Shown: positions 46,905-59,095 of the stretch, piece after piece
Position numbering within the stretch: the first letter of the stretch is position 1
How the letters are laid out: the number at the start of each line of letters is the position of its first letter
NCBI GenBank assembly: GCA_036346225.1
Contig: JARFIW010001469.1
Span: 7,348,001-7,412,000, forward strand
Source of the DNA: Platerodrilus igneus
Lineage: Eukaryota; Arthropoda; Insecta; Coleoptera; Lycidae
Reading direction: 5' to 3'
Length of the DNA: 64,000 nucleotides
Translations under genes and position numbers: made by a program
Notes under the pieces: model-generated
Told to the model about the DNA's origin: nothing
The model's input: the letters and a program-made list of their open reading frames with translations, nothing else
Databases searched by the model: none

Positions 46905-47004
46905 TTCGAGCCCCACAGATTGGGCGTCATATTTTGCTGTGAAACCTACAAAAAACCTCACCTAATTAAAAAAAACAACATTCGAGCCTCTCGAATTGGC
47001 ACCA
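46905..47004 (-). repeat. Two primer-binding-site-like modules in unit A
   Basis: 46905-46929 (TTCGAGCCCCAC, AGA, TTGGGCGTCA) and 46981-47004 (TTCGAGCCTC...TTGGCACCA) each resemble the last ~23 bases of tRNA-Lys(CUU). Each is followed on the plus strand by TGCTGT (46935 and 47010), the unit's own terminal word. The first module deviates by a 2-base insertion and about two substitutions, counting from memory of the tRNA. Confidence 0.7.
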
Positions 47005-47984
47005 AGATTTGCTGTGATTCTCGCCCTGTTGAATCTCTTCAGATAATCGCCTCTTTACTCTTTCCGCCTCGACTGCTCACCTAGTTAAAACTTTCATCCT
47101 CATTCATAAAAAAAAACAAACACATTCCTACCAGAAACATCAACGTTAACTCTATTTACATCAATATTCATAATACATTAAAATTTCAAAATTAAATTTC
47201 AGCATAAATTTCAGTATCATAAAATTTCAAGTTTAAATTTGTCATCATTTTAATTTGCATCCAGAATTAAAGTCCTTGTAGGATGCCTACTAATTAATTT
47301 AACAATATTTGCAGACCTGAGTCTGAGTACAAAGGGAGCATCTCCCACCCCTTTACGTTAATCAAACAGGTTAGTCTAATTGAGCTCAAAGACAGACCCA
47401 AATTTTCATCATAATCAAGAACATAAACTGCTAAATACTCCTTTCTACTTAAACAAGAAAATTTCACCTTAAAATTAAAAATTTGTTGTTTGTACAAATT
47501 CACTACTGTCCATTTTTAGCAAACAAATTATAAAGTTATTCAACACACACCAAAACATCAAAAATCGAACAACAAAGCATAAGTTACCTGAAGGTTAATG
47601 CACTCGTGGCTCCAATGTACATCGTCCTTTGTTAATCACACCATTCCAACTGGGTTATGTTTACGGCTTCTGATTCTGAACGCTTTTTAAAATTTTCTAC
47701 ACCACCATTCAGGGCTTCTCAAGGACTCATCTAAGTATATCAAAATCTTGTTTTGTGGATCCAATCACGATTACGAATAACATTTGATTATTAACACCCC
47801 CGAAAAATAGCAAAGAAATTCCTAATTCTTTCACGCTATACCCCAAAACTGCCTACTTTTGTTTATTCATTTATCGTTACAAATTTGGATAATTGGTACA
47901 GTAATCCTCGCAAATATAACTAGGCTTTATTACCTTGTATCTTCTTTTCTAAGTGCACTAATGCATAATAACTTGTATCGTAGC

Positions 47985-48118
47985 ACGTAAAGAGCAAACT
48001 GTTTTAAAGTATTCAATAATCACCAAAATATAAGAGCAAACTGTTTAAAGTCTTGATTCAAAATCGAAAATCTAAGAGAGCACTGTTTAAAGCATCGAAT
48101 AATCAAAAATCTAAGAGA
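47985..48118. repeat. Short tandem repeat in unit A
   Basis: Three units share AAGAG..CAAACTGTTTAAAG or a close variant, with AATAATCA between. It lies just downstream of the TATA box in the transcription direction of that unit. Confidence 0.7.
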
Positions 48119-49110
48119 GCGAAACACCTATAATCACGGGTTTATATAATAGCTAGCCTGCCCGTCGGTTTTGTCCCTCAACGGCCAGTTTTCAGAATTT
48201 CGCATTCTCTTTTCCCTTTTCGACAGCTCGGCACGCTATTCTACAAAATTTGCACACGCGCCAGTTGAGAATCTAAGAAATTTTTCACACGGCACGCAAC
48301 GCGTCTGCAAACAACTAATTAATTTTGTATAGAAATCGTTACGTTTACACCTCTCATATCTGCATCCTATTTCAACCAATCATTTCCTCGTGACGTTGCT
48401 CAAATCACGCCTTTTATTATCTGTCTTTTTCTAACTTGCTTCTAGTGGTGCAAATCGATACTCTTTACTATCGGTGATTTCAGTCCACGTGTATTCTTAT
48501 TTGGGTTAAATAACCCCGTATCTAGCCTTCCCGTTAAAACATCCGACCGTTTCCAATATACCTAGAAGCTGCATGTTTATCCAAACAAATTAATTAGAAC
48601 TTTGATATTTCAAAATACGCAGGTGTTCAATCGTAATACTTTAAATAACACTTCTACGATTTGAATATTATTGGGTTTTTAAAAGCTTTTGTGCATATTA
48701 TACCTTAATAATCGTTCAATTAACTCCAATTAAAATAATAATGAATGGCATTGACTTCTACCCTTTAATTTTTAGTGAATACAAATTAAATATTAATTTA
48801 TTATTTGTACACTTTGTTTAATACCCATTACTTAAAAATTGAATTACTTAATATAAATTTTGCACGTAATTTCTATTTGTTTCTTTACTTGGAACAATTA
48901 AATTAAATACACGTTGAGCATTTTAATTCTGCTTCTTTTTATAGAAAGCGTTTAGTAAATAATTTAAATCCCTTATTTTTAGTGAAACGAATAAATTTGT
49001 ATGCTCCACGGTTTTTTAATAACGCGTATTATCTAATAAAACTCCTTATACACGGTGATTAAAATTATTTGATGTAATTAATTAATTTTCTACCCTGGTC
49101 TAAATTTGAG

Positions 49111-49115
<5 letters not shown>

Positions 49116-49155
<40 letters not shown>

Positions 49156-49160
49156 TATAT
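49116..49160. repeat. (TA)n tract between units A and F
   Basis: TA repeat with two AAA/TTT interruptions. Confidence 0.85.
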
Positions 49161-50985
49161 ATTTATATTAATAATATATAACATATAAGAGGTCATATAG
49201 CTCCTATAATACTCCAAATCTGAGCAAAATAAAAAGGATTTTAAAGGAAGCACATATTATGTAAATAATCATTTTCATAGTAGCCCGTGATTTAAAGAAT
49301 TTTTATTCGTGATGAGGAAGAAATCGTGTTTTTAGATGGAGACGAAGGTATTCACAATATTACGCGTGAAGAAGAAATTTGTCTTTCAAAGAGCTTCATA
49401 CCAAAAAGTACTTATTAGCTCTCAAAATATTTGTTTACGAGAAAATGTGCAACTATTTTGAAATATGCCGTTTGACACTCAAGAATTTGATCTTATGATC
49501 AAATCAAATTGCGGTAAGTCGCAGGTACAATAATGCTAAAAATACGGTCGTATTTTTGACTAAAGCGCGTAAATGATATTTAATTGAAAAATAAAAACGT
49601 ATGTAATGAACTTCGACAAAATTCCATTTATAATAAAGGTGAATAAGCATTCAAATTAGAAGTTAACATTGTAAGATAAAACAATTAACGACGGCCATAA
49701 ATTACGGAGAATTACATCAATAAATCTTCAAGGTAAGATAATACGTCGATAAATAGAACTAATTATTATCCTCAAGTCGTAAAACGCCACATTCTCAAAA
49801 AATTTTATCATTTAGACAATTCTAGATTTGACGTAGCAGACGAACCTTCTAAATTTCTACGAAAGCGTAAAAGTAACACCGAAACTTAACGCGATTATTC
49901 TAAACGTTGACATTTCACTAAGGCAGTTAATGGTCAGTTGTTTAATACTCGTTTTAAACATCGCCATGCCAGTCTAAGTGATATTTACTAGTGATGTATT
50001 ATAGTAAACAGACGACTTTAATTGACGACTTTGAAAGTTTATTACCATTCTGAAGCAAGCCGATAATTACAGTGATTTCAAAAATTGAAGATAAATGCAC
50101 AATAATTACTGCTAGATAAAGTTTTAGTTTGAATGATAGCGTATATGAAACTTGAATGGATTTAATTGTAAAATTTAAACGATTTGGACGCTCTTGGTAT
50201 ATTGAGTAAAAATACAATATTAATGTTTAATCGAATTTAATGGAGAAATCTCAACGATATGGAATACAAAAAGCATATTGTTTTGTAATTTTAAAAAGAC
50301 GTTTATATTAGTTAAGTTACATAAGATTTTGTGTGCAAATTTTTGTGTGAGAGTGGTTAATTTGATTTGAAGGTAGCTGATTCCGTTAGGTTTTGCTATT
50401 ATGTAAAAAACAATTAAACATAACTGATCAGATAGGTTTAAATCCAATTTTAAGGGGATGTTGTTAAAATTATTAGACTTATTTTCTAAAATAATAAGAT
50501 TTGAATGGCGAATGATTTGTGAATGAAAATTCTAATTAGATAAAATAGATTTTGGACTCTATTTAGTGTCAGCGAGTTATTATCCAGAAGTTATGATTTT
50601 TTTATCCTAGAGTTAAGATGTTCTTTTTAAGAAAAAGCTGTTGTGGCATTATTGGATCATACATTTAGATTTTAATGTTTGTATGAAAGTGTTTTTTGAG
50701 GTTACATGAAAGATATGGTTTGTTAAAGAAAAGCTCTTGTGGATGTAACTATTGTTATTTGAAAGATTGCTTGTTAAAGAATGTTTCGTGTTTTTGTAAA
50801 TTTGATGTCTGATTCTAGTGGTTTCATTTAAATTGAGCTAGCAAAATAATTAGGGTAACACTTTTACTAAAATCATCTACAAATCACAGTAACGTTTATT
50901 GACGCCCAAACTAGGGCTTATTTAGAATCAGTTACGGTTCACAGCACTTTTATTGACGCCAAACTTGGGACTCATTTAGATCATC
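49161..50985 (+). mobile_element. LTR-like unit F, poorly bounded
   Basis: Recognised mainly by its 3' part. Two tandem modules at 50885-50972 each have CACAG(T/C)A followed by TTTATTGACGCC(C)AAACT..GG, the same arrangement as in the other units. Orientation is plus. No TATA box of the common type is found at the expected place, so the 5' part may be rearranged. Confidence 0.4.
50885..50972 (+). repeat. Two primer-binding-site-like modules in unit F
   Basis: TGACGCCCAAACTAGGGCT at 50900-50918 and TGACGCCAAACTTGGGACT at 50954-50972, each preceded by CACAG(T/C)A (50885 and 50940). Spacing is about 55 bp. Confidence 0.65.
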
Positions 50986-51199
50986 TTCGATTGACGTGAC
51001 AAGGGGTTACGAAAGGTCATTGAATCCAAATTTATATATCAAGTCCACTAAAATATAAAAGAATCCGAACAAAATAGAAATTTCCGTAAATTCATGATTT
51101 CGTCCTGTACAATACAAGCGTACTTTTATTCATTAAAGTACCAAGCTAAAATGCAATTGCGCGTGTATAAATAATCACCCTGTATGATATAAGCGTATT

Positions 51200-53302
51200 G
51201 TAATACATAGCAAATAATGTATACAGTATAAGGAATAATAATTAATCGTTAGAAATAATGTAAAAACGCGTTAAATGCGGTACCCTATGCTCTATGAAAA
51301 TCAATGAATTTCAACCGTAAATACATAGCCATTACGGTACAACAGCGAAAACACAAATTTAAGCCGTGGTTATAAATAATCACTCTAAGATAAATACGAA
51401 GCCATTTATTTTCACTTTACATTTCTGATGCATATAAAAATGTTCTTGAGTACCTGTAAATATCATAGAATAGTGCTACCTTTACGCATTTTGCGTAAGA
51501 AACTACAGTTAACCTTAATTATGTGTATTAAAACACGTTTTGACGTGAACACCAATCTTTTACTACAATTATGAAAATGCGGATCTTGCTGCATGTGCAA
51601 AACCTGTGGATAAAACATTGAAGCTTAAAGTAATTACCCTGTGTAGCATAAAAATATTTTAAATAAAACATGTTTTAGAAATTTCGAGAGGAATAGAAAT
51701 ACGTCAATTTAGTATATTCTAATTAATAAAAAAACGTTTATTCCAAGAAGCGACCGGAACGTTAAAAACCCATAAAATGTAATAGAAATTGATAAGAAAG
51801 CGGTTTAATAGCTTTACGTAAAAATACAATATCAATTTATTGCGTTTACAAAGCATAGGGAACGCTTTTATGAACATTTATTATCACTGGAATTCATTTT
51901 AGGAGTTTTAAAGAAAACATATTCTGCAACCTTTGGGATTAAGAATGAGAATACGTCAATTAATAAGAAACGTCATTACAACTTGATCGGCGATTCAAGG
52001 AACTTGCGTTATATAAAGGCAAAATTGATGAGAATGATTTTATAGTTTTCAGCATTACTATAAGATAGATGCGGCGCAACCATCAACTCCGTCCGTTGGA
52101 CAAAGATCGACGACGCTTTCCGATTCTCGTAAATCACGTAACTTGATACTAATTGATCGTTAAATGCTGACATTCTTGTAAATTTTTACATCAGCGGTGA
52201 CTAATTCTCGAGAAAAAATCTGGAATCGTATGGAAATTATGACGTAGTTAGATTATATTGTATATAAATAAGACCGGACTGAATAAGATTCATTTGCGTT
52301 TTGCAAAATAACATCTAAGACTTGAGATTTAGTATTCCGCCATTCATTCATTCATTAGTTTGCTTGAGTAAAGGTTTAAACGCATAAGTTTGAGCGGTTT
52401 ATAATATTACGATGTGCAAAAGCACAGTAAAACTTTGCATAAATATGAAACTTATAAAATTGTGTAGTTTCAAACACGGAAGGTATCGAATGCGATTATT
52501 AGATGAAGCATTATTTGTTTTGTAAAAATACTATGGAAGTTGAACGTTCTTCGATATAGAAGCTACTCTGAAGTTAATTAATTAAAAATAGAAGATGCAC
52601 TTTGAAAAATTAATATTCTTAATGGAGATTTAAAAGAATATGGATTATCTTGTACACAGAGATTTAACGTCAATGTAAAATGGAATCTGGATGTATTTAA
52701 TATCATTAATTTGGAGATGAAATTTTGATAAGCGCTATTTTTTCAAGTATAAAACTTTGGTTCTATGTTTGTTAATTATAAAAATAATTGAGTATTTTGT
52801 AATTTAAATTTAGAATAAGTTCACATTTTTTTTCTAATTGTGAAACGGATGATTTGCCGAGAATTTTGAGGTCGATATTCGAAGCCTTTTGAATTTTAAT
52901 GAAATATCTGTGAAGCGCTTTTGGCCAAACACACTTACAAGCGTGGTAATAAGAGATAGGCAAATAACCAGCTATTATAATTAAATAGGATTATGTACCT
53001 TTTTACAAAGATTACGCACGGAGTATTTTAATAATTCAGTAACTGGTAGGAATTATATTCTGTATGAAATTAAGCGCTAAATTGTTTTATAAATTCTTTT
53101 GTATGAAAAAAAAAAGTTTTTTGAATGTATGGATGTTTTCTTGAGATTGCTGTGTTTTATTTCATTTTATAAATTCGATAACTTCCATTGAACTAGCTAC
53201 ATGAAGTAAAGAAAAGTAGAGTGTAAATAATTTCAAATTTCTTATTGCTGTATCGTTGTCACAGCACTCTTTAAGCGACGCCCAACGCGATGCGTTGATA
53301 CA

Positions 53303-53305
<3 letters not shown>
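51200..53305 (+). mobile_element. LTR-like unit G
   Basis: Ends GATACAGCA at 53305 directly against (TA)n. A TATAAATA box at 52263-52270 lies 1.04 kb from the 3' end, followed by GACCGGACTGAAT. One primer-binding-like module sits at 53260-53293 (CACAGCA, then GCGACGCCCAACGCGATGCG). The part 52750-52990 is clearly homologous to 54470-54720 of unit H. The start is not defined and my figure is an estimate. Confidence 0.55.

Positions 53306-53346
<41 letters not shown>
53306..53346. repeat. (TA)n tract between units G and H
   Basis: Uninterrupted TA repeat separating the 3' end of G from the 5' end of H. Confidence 0.9.
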
Positions 53347-53349
<3 letters not shown>

Positions 53350-54962
53350 GATTGTAATTGCGAGTTTTAAATAATTATGTAATTGATTTCCGGGTGTAGA
53401 TGGATACAATTTGAAACAAAATTAAAATATTTATTCTCGTTAAAATTGCCACTTTATACTTTGTAATAGAGAAAAATAGCTTGCTTTCAAAAAAGTCCGT
53501 TTTGGGTTAGTTCTAGAACAAATCTTATTGTATTGATTATGCTTAAAATTCTGTGGACTTTTGAGTTTCAAACAAAATATTTTAATTCTAGAATTTTCGG
53601 ATACGTCACTTTACTAGAAATGTTTTAAAAGACATTAAATAAGTTAAATATTTTCAATCAATGAATAAACTCTCCGATTCAAGGAACCCGCGGACATTAA
53701 AAATCCATAAAAAATAAGATATAACAACTTCAATAGCCTTACGTATTGCAATAAGAAAGAGGGAGCCCGCGAACTTTAACTTCATACATTAGAATAGAAT
53801 AAACTACACGTATTACGATAAACATAAATCATTGTTTTACACTAATTATATCATTAAACGCCGAAATTCTCGTAGATATAGCATGATTAGAGTGACTAAT
53901 GCTACGAAGTAAATTGGGAGGGATCTAGAATATCACGTATGATTTTGTTTTGGTCTATAAACCGGAACTGAATTATAACGGATAGAATTCAGATTCATTC
54001 TTTCTAGAGCCAAATAACATGTTTGATTCGATATTCATTTGAAAATCAGTATTTAACATGCATACAGTATTTACCATTTAAGATATAACATTTGAGTAAA
54101 CAATTCAGATTCATTGTTTCTAAAACTAAACAACATGCTAGATTCGGCTTTTATTAAGTATTCGACGTTCAGAATTAATTCTTTTTACGACTTTGAGCAT
54201 GTAAGAGTTGCATGCTCTAAATTACTTTACGACATAAAACTACACATTTTTCGAGCAATTTGAAATTTTCTTCATCGGTGTTCCACAAGTAACATAGAAT
54301 TGTCAAACGTAATTATTTGAGGAAATGTAAGGAAGATTTATTACAATTAATGATTTTAATCAGCAAACAATAAATGTACTTTTGGTAAAGTGGTATTCGA
54401 ACATCAATTTGAGATGTAACCACGAAGTATTTAGTACCGTTTATGTTAACGGAAATGAGATTTTGATAAGGGCTATTTTCGCAAGTATAAAATTTGGATT
54501 TTTTTGTTTGTAACTGATAAGAATATTTCAATATTTGTAACTTAAAGTAGAATAAGTTCTTACTCGTATAATTTTTTTGTGAAGCGGATAATTACCAGCA
54601 AATTTTGAGGTCAAAGTTCGGAGCATTTTGACTTTTACTAGATAATCTGTGCAGCGTCATTGGCCAAGCAGACTCACAAACGGGGTAATAAAGGATCGGC
54701 AAATTATCCACTGCAAAATTAGCGTGATTTTTGATAACTCACACAAGAGATTTGAGTTCTGTAAGTGTTAATTAAGATAAGATAACGATTATTTTTAAGT
54801 AACTTTTAGGAATAATTTTCTGTATAAACTAAAACTGAAAACTGTTTTATAAATAATTTTGTATGAAAGAAAAATATTATTGCATTCTTATTAATACAGT
54901 TCGTTGTACCCGAGTCACAGAAAAAAAATAGTGAGACTCCTATTCGGAGGCGTTTCACAGCA
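53347..54962 (+). mobile_element. LTR-like unit H
   Basis: Starts at the end of the (TA)n tract and finishes TTTCACAGCA at 54962. A TATAAA box at 53956-53961, in CTATAAACCGGAACTGAAT, lies about 610 bp from the start and 1.0 kb from the end, the same layout as units D and G. The 5' end reads TTAGGATTGTAATT instead of TGCTGTAATT, so it has diverged. Confidence 0.55.
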
Positions 54963-56380
54963 ATGTACAGACTAAATGGTTTTTTGAATTCTTTTGTGTA
55001 TTCGAGGAGGTAAAATGTGAAAAGCAAAATAAATTTTCTACGAATCCCTTGTCAGTGCTGCTGTTAAATATAAAAAGGATGGATTTTGAATAAAGTGTTA
55101 TTAAGGCAATTTTAAAGTTGTTTGTGGCCAACTTGTATAAAATTTTTAATAATGAATTGGTGGTGGTTTATTTTAACCTTTTCTTGGTGGTCCTGATAGT
55201 TTGTATACTTAAGAATGCGAATGTCTACGCTTTTCGTATGTTACCATTCTTTTGAGGTTCGCTATTTTTAAAGTTTTAGTGAACGAACAGAAAACATCGG
55301 CGAGGGAAATGTCTACTCCTCTATGGAAATCATCGATACTCATCTATCTTACTTACTGTTTCAAATACGGTGTTGAAGTGTAAGTATTAACCCGAACTGA
55401 ATATGGAAGTGACTTCAATTTCCAGTGAGAAAATATGGCTAACACCAATTTTCCGACTGGTTTATTTTGCATATACTCTTTTAACTAAAGTAGAAATTTA
55501 TTTTCTATATTTATTCTAAACGCAATTTAAGTTACGGTGTAAAAGTGGGAATTGAGTATTTTTCAAGCTAAGGATTTTACTGCGAATGAAAGCTATTGAT
55601 TAGCTGTCGTTTGTTGTGGTTAAAACCGCACGAATATATGTTCTGGTATTATTTGTACACTGCTCGTATTAAAACATGCAATGTCACGAACAGAGGGTAT
55701 GTTTCTCAACATTTTTGGCAAGAAATGTACTGCACTGAAGCAGACAATTCCACGCTTCAATAGATACGCTCATTTTGACGCTATTTTATCAAAGATTATT
55801 TTACTTACTCCATAGCAGAAATGCCATGTTTCAGTAAACTGCTTTTGACAAGAAATATGACTTGATTAATATTTAGCCTTTTAAAACACATTTATTTTCC
55901 CCTGTCTGTACATAGATAATACGTATTTACTTTAAATTAATAATTATAACTTTCTTCAACGTTAAAGCTTTGAACGTGCTAATAAAAGCAGGGATGCTTA
56001 GTTGAACAAATAAAAAATGGAATTATTCATGTGTAAAATCCTGGAAATTTGCAATTTTGTTGCTTTCCTTTAATTCAGGACGTTATGGAATTTAATATCT
56101 GTCTAAAATAATATATGAAATCAAGTCGGTAAGTTCACAATTCGAAGTTTCTCTTAAATGCATTGGGCCCAGTGTAGCGTTTTAAAATCATACAAAATAA
56201 TTGTTCACGGCTGAAATTTACGTATCTGTGTGTGAGATTCTTTGCTACGGAGGAATTTTTTTAATTTTGCGAATAACTCACACAGGTTAAAGCAGTTGCG
56301 AAATCAAAACATATATACAGGTTAAATCAGTTAATAAAGTCAATAAATATACTTATATAAGTTAAATAGTTAGGAAATCA
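54963..56380. other. Sequence between LTR-like units H and B
   Basis: AT-rich, no open frames of note. It may contain a further decayed unit, but I see no matching end or TATA box. Confidence 0.4.
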
Positions 56381-56388
56381 ATATATAT

Positions 56389-58414
56389 TGCAGTGATCGG
56401 GGACTTATTGGTTTGACATCGCCAGTGTCAACAATCGATTTTAAAAGAAAACAAAAAAAAAATTCTTACCCTGTTGATTTCGCTGCTTCAAAAAATCTTC
56501 AGCAGCTTCCCTGGTTAGCTCAGCTGTGCCTCTTCCCGGATACCTAAATTTACAATCATTCTTCTTTCCCACACACACACACACCATTCAATAAAATCTC
56601 CAAATAATACAACAATCATACAATTTTTTATTTACCGCTATATACAGCCAAATTATTCACAGGTATAAACAGTTTGGTACACTAATTACAACTCAATAAG
56701 TGATATGTTTTAAAGTCCTTGTTTTAAATTATTATTTGCCAACACATTTAATACAATATGAGTAGATGGGCCCCAAATAATAACCTATATTTATTGTACT
56801 CTGGAGTATGGTGAGCTCATAATAACCCAGTTTATTAATGTATGCCTTTTACCTTGCATAAAATTACTACAAAACTAATAGACCCATGTACCCTTAACAA
56901 TTCAATTTAAATTCATAATGAAACTTAGTAAGTTTTAATAATAATAATTGTCCTAATAATTGTCAAGTACACGTATCTTTTCCGATACGTTATATAACCA
57001 TAAATAACCCCAATGTTCACTCACACATCACCAAATAATTCCAAAAGTTTATCAGATAACAGAAAATTCAAATAAGTTACCTGGAGAATGCTTTAGGCCT
57101 CCGTCCCTTCGACGATGCTCACCAGAACCCCTTGGTTTCGTGACTATGCGCTCTAATACTCCACATATTCATAGATTATAACCCCAATATTTGCCAAGCG
57201 CCTTGCTTCCAAACACCATTTCATAACAGCATACAAACTCACGTATATTATACTTCTGGTTATTGATTTACTAGCTTGGTATGGTATTAGTTGGACCTCT
57301 GTTAATTTAATTCACTCGACACTACTCACGTTAATAACTATAAGGCCTCAACTACCAAGTTACAAGTGCTAGTACTACATTTACTGTATTATGAATATTT
57401 TTAATACTCACAAGAACTCTACTATAACGTCGGTCTATTGTTGTAAGTAGTATAAACGATGAGAATACAAAGAGAACCTTCCTACTTCTCTCAGAGTATT
57501 TATATTTTTAAAATGACACCCCTAGGACACACTTCACGCGAAAAACTTATTTTCTAATAACACTTCTGCAAATTTTGATATAACCGACTTGAAGATTCCA
57601 GAAATTCACCTAGTGGACGCGTCGTATGATCCGAAAATTGCTTCCACCTGTCGCATGTTCGTACGTTTGTAAAACTTTCCGTTCCCAACCAATGATACTA
57701 TTCTGTGTCGTCATGAAACCCCGCCTGTAATATTTTTATCTCTGTCTTATGCATATTGGATGTCGCGTTCCAAACCCTATTTGAGTTGTAGAAAATCGAT
57801 ATTGCTGACAGCGTTTCATCACTCCATGTGGATTAAGCACGTGCGTTTTGAAAACCAATGCTTTTATATCCGTCTTTATCTGTAGCATATTACCGATCGT
57901 GCATTTCCCCTGCTCTTTAAGAACTTTGTTAGCTTGTTATTCGAAGCAACTGACGGTTGAAAACTATTTCCTATGAAGCCCGCTTTATTATGCTGATAAT
58001 TTCGAAGAAGGTAACCTTTTAAACATGCAGATGTTCTTAATTATAGACCGTTTAAAACAACAACTCTTAGAGTTTATATTTCACCGTTTCCGATAAAATT
58101 GGCGTTTGTTTGTTACCAAGAAACCTTTTGCCTTGGGATTATTGATTTTCTTTACCCGGGTGGGTTTTCTACTGCTTTTACATGTCGAATTAAAATAAAT
58201 TAAATTATTTATGCGTTTCTATTTGTTTTTAAAACTGGTTTTCTTTATGTACCTTTAACTTTTCAATCATTAATTATAAAAATACGTCAATACTTGTCCG
58301 TTTAAATTAAATAAATTAAATAAATTTTGCACGTAAATAATTTGTTCGTTTCTCTATACAGGGTGTTTGAAATTGCATTGCTTACCCCAAATTCAACCCG
58401 TTGAATCCATAACA
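56389..58414 (-). mobile_element. LTR-like unit B, complete (2,026 bp)
   Basis: On its own strand it runs TGTTATGG...CACTGCA, with ATATATAT on both sides (56381-56388 and 58415-58422). This is what an insertion into (TA)n with duplication would leave. TATAAATA on the minus strand at 57497-57504 lies about 910 bp from the start and 1.1 kb from the end. The 3' end contains TGGCGATGTCAAAC, a weak primer-binding-like word. No coding sequence. Confidence 0.7.
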
Positions 58415-58451
58415 ATATATATTGCAGTGGATTTCAAAAAAAATCGTTTCT

Positions 58452-58472
58452 CGCCCCACGGATTGGGCCGTC
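58452..58472 (-). repeat. Primer-binding-site-like module in unit C
   Basis: CGCCCCACGGATTGGGCCGTC on the plus strand, resembling the 3' end of tRNA-Lys(CUU), about 30 bp inside the CACTGCA end. Confidence 0.65.
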
Positions 58473-58769
58473 CTAAAATTTTCTGAAAATTTAAAAAAAA
58501 TTCTTACAGTACCTTTGGAACGCCTCCTTATTTCTGCACACCTCGGCTAGCTCTAAAATCTGCTTCTTCTTGGATACCAACCATCCTAAATTCACTCTTT
58601 CTCTCATATACAGTCAAATGAAATTACCACTCAAATAATGCAACAAGACATACAACCTTTTTATTTACACATATTAACAAGTTTCCATTAGTAAGAAAAT
58701 ATTTACACATTTGTATATACAGTTTGATAAAAATGTTACCATCTCAATCTTGAAATCTTTTAAAATTTC

Positions 58770-59095
58770 AGGATTTTCAACGAACTTCGTTCGTTTATGA
58801 AATCGATTTGTCGTCCGTCTGTCCGTCCGAGGCCTTTCTAATGGTCGGACATCAATGTGTGATACATCAATCGATTCAGCTCGGTGTCCTGAGCTTAAGT
58901 TTTGATGTCAGTTGAAATCGGGCCACGGGGACGCCGTGCCTCCGCGATATTCCGTCGGGAAAATTTAAATTTCAAATAGGTCCAAAATTAATGTGCGATA
59001 CATATTTGGACTCCCCTAACATAGCTGAGTCGAAATATGGTACCCCCACAAAATCTGACCACGGATACCCGACCCCCCCGGGGAATTAATTTTTA
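58770..59095. repeat. GC-rich extra segment in unit C
   Basis: A compact GC-rich block with CGTCCGTCTGTCCGTCCGAG and two similar sub-blocks. Both have AATGTG(T/C)GATACAT and a GCT(C/G)(G/A)GT-type word about 20 bp later. It is absent from the other units, so it is probably a separate insertion of unknown type. Confidence 0.5.

Larger units (their letters stand above)
46856..49115 (-). mobile_element. LTR-like unit A
   Basis: Read on the minus strand it ends ...ATCACAGCA at 46856, directly against a (TA)n tract, and the far side (49116) also meets (TA)n. It has a TATATAA box on the minus strand at about 48141-48149, about 1.29 kb from its 3' end. Two tandem ~77-bp modules at the 3' end repeat the ACAGCA end and a tRNA-Lys-like primer-binding word. 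About 50 bp of B and C (CGTGCAAAATTTAT region) also recur here. The 5' end lacks a clear TG, so it may be truncated. Confidence 0.6.

Noticed and set aside
47985..48118. CRISPR-like array
   Set aside because: Repeats are short and imperfect with spacers of similar sequence, and the window is eukaryotic.
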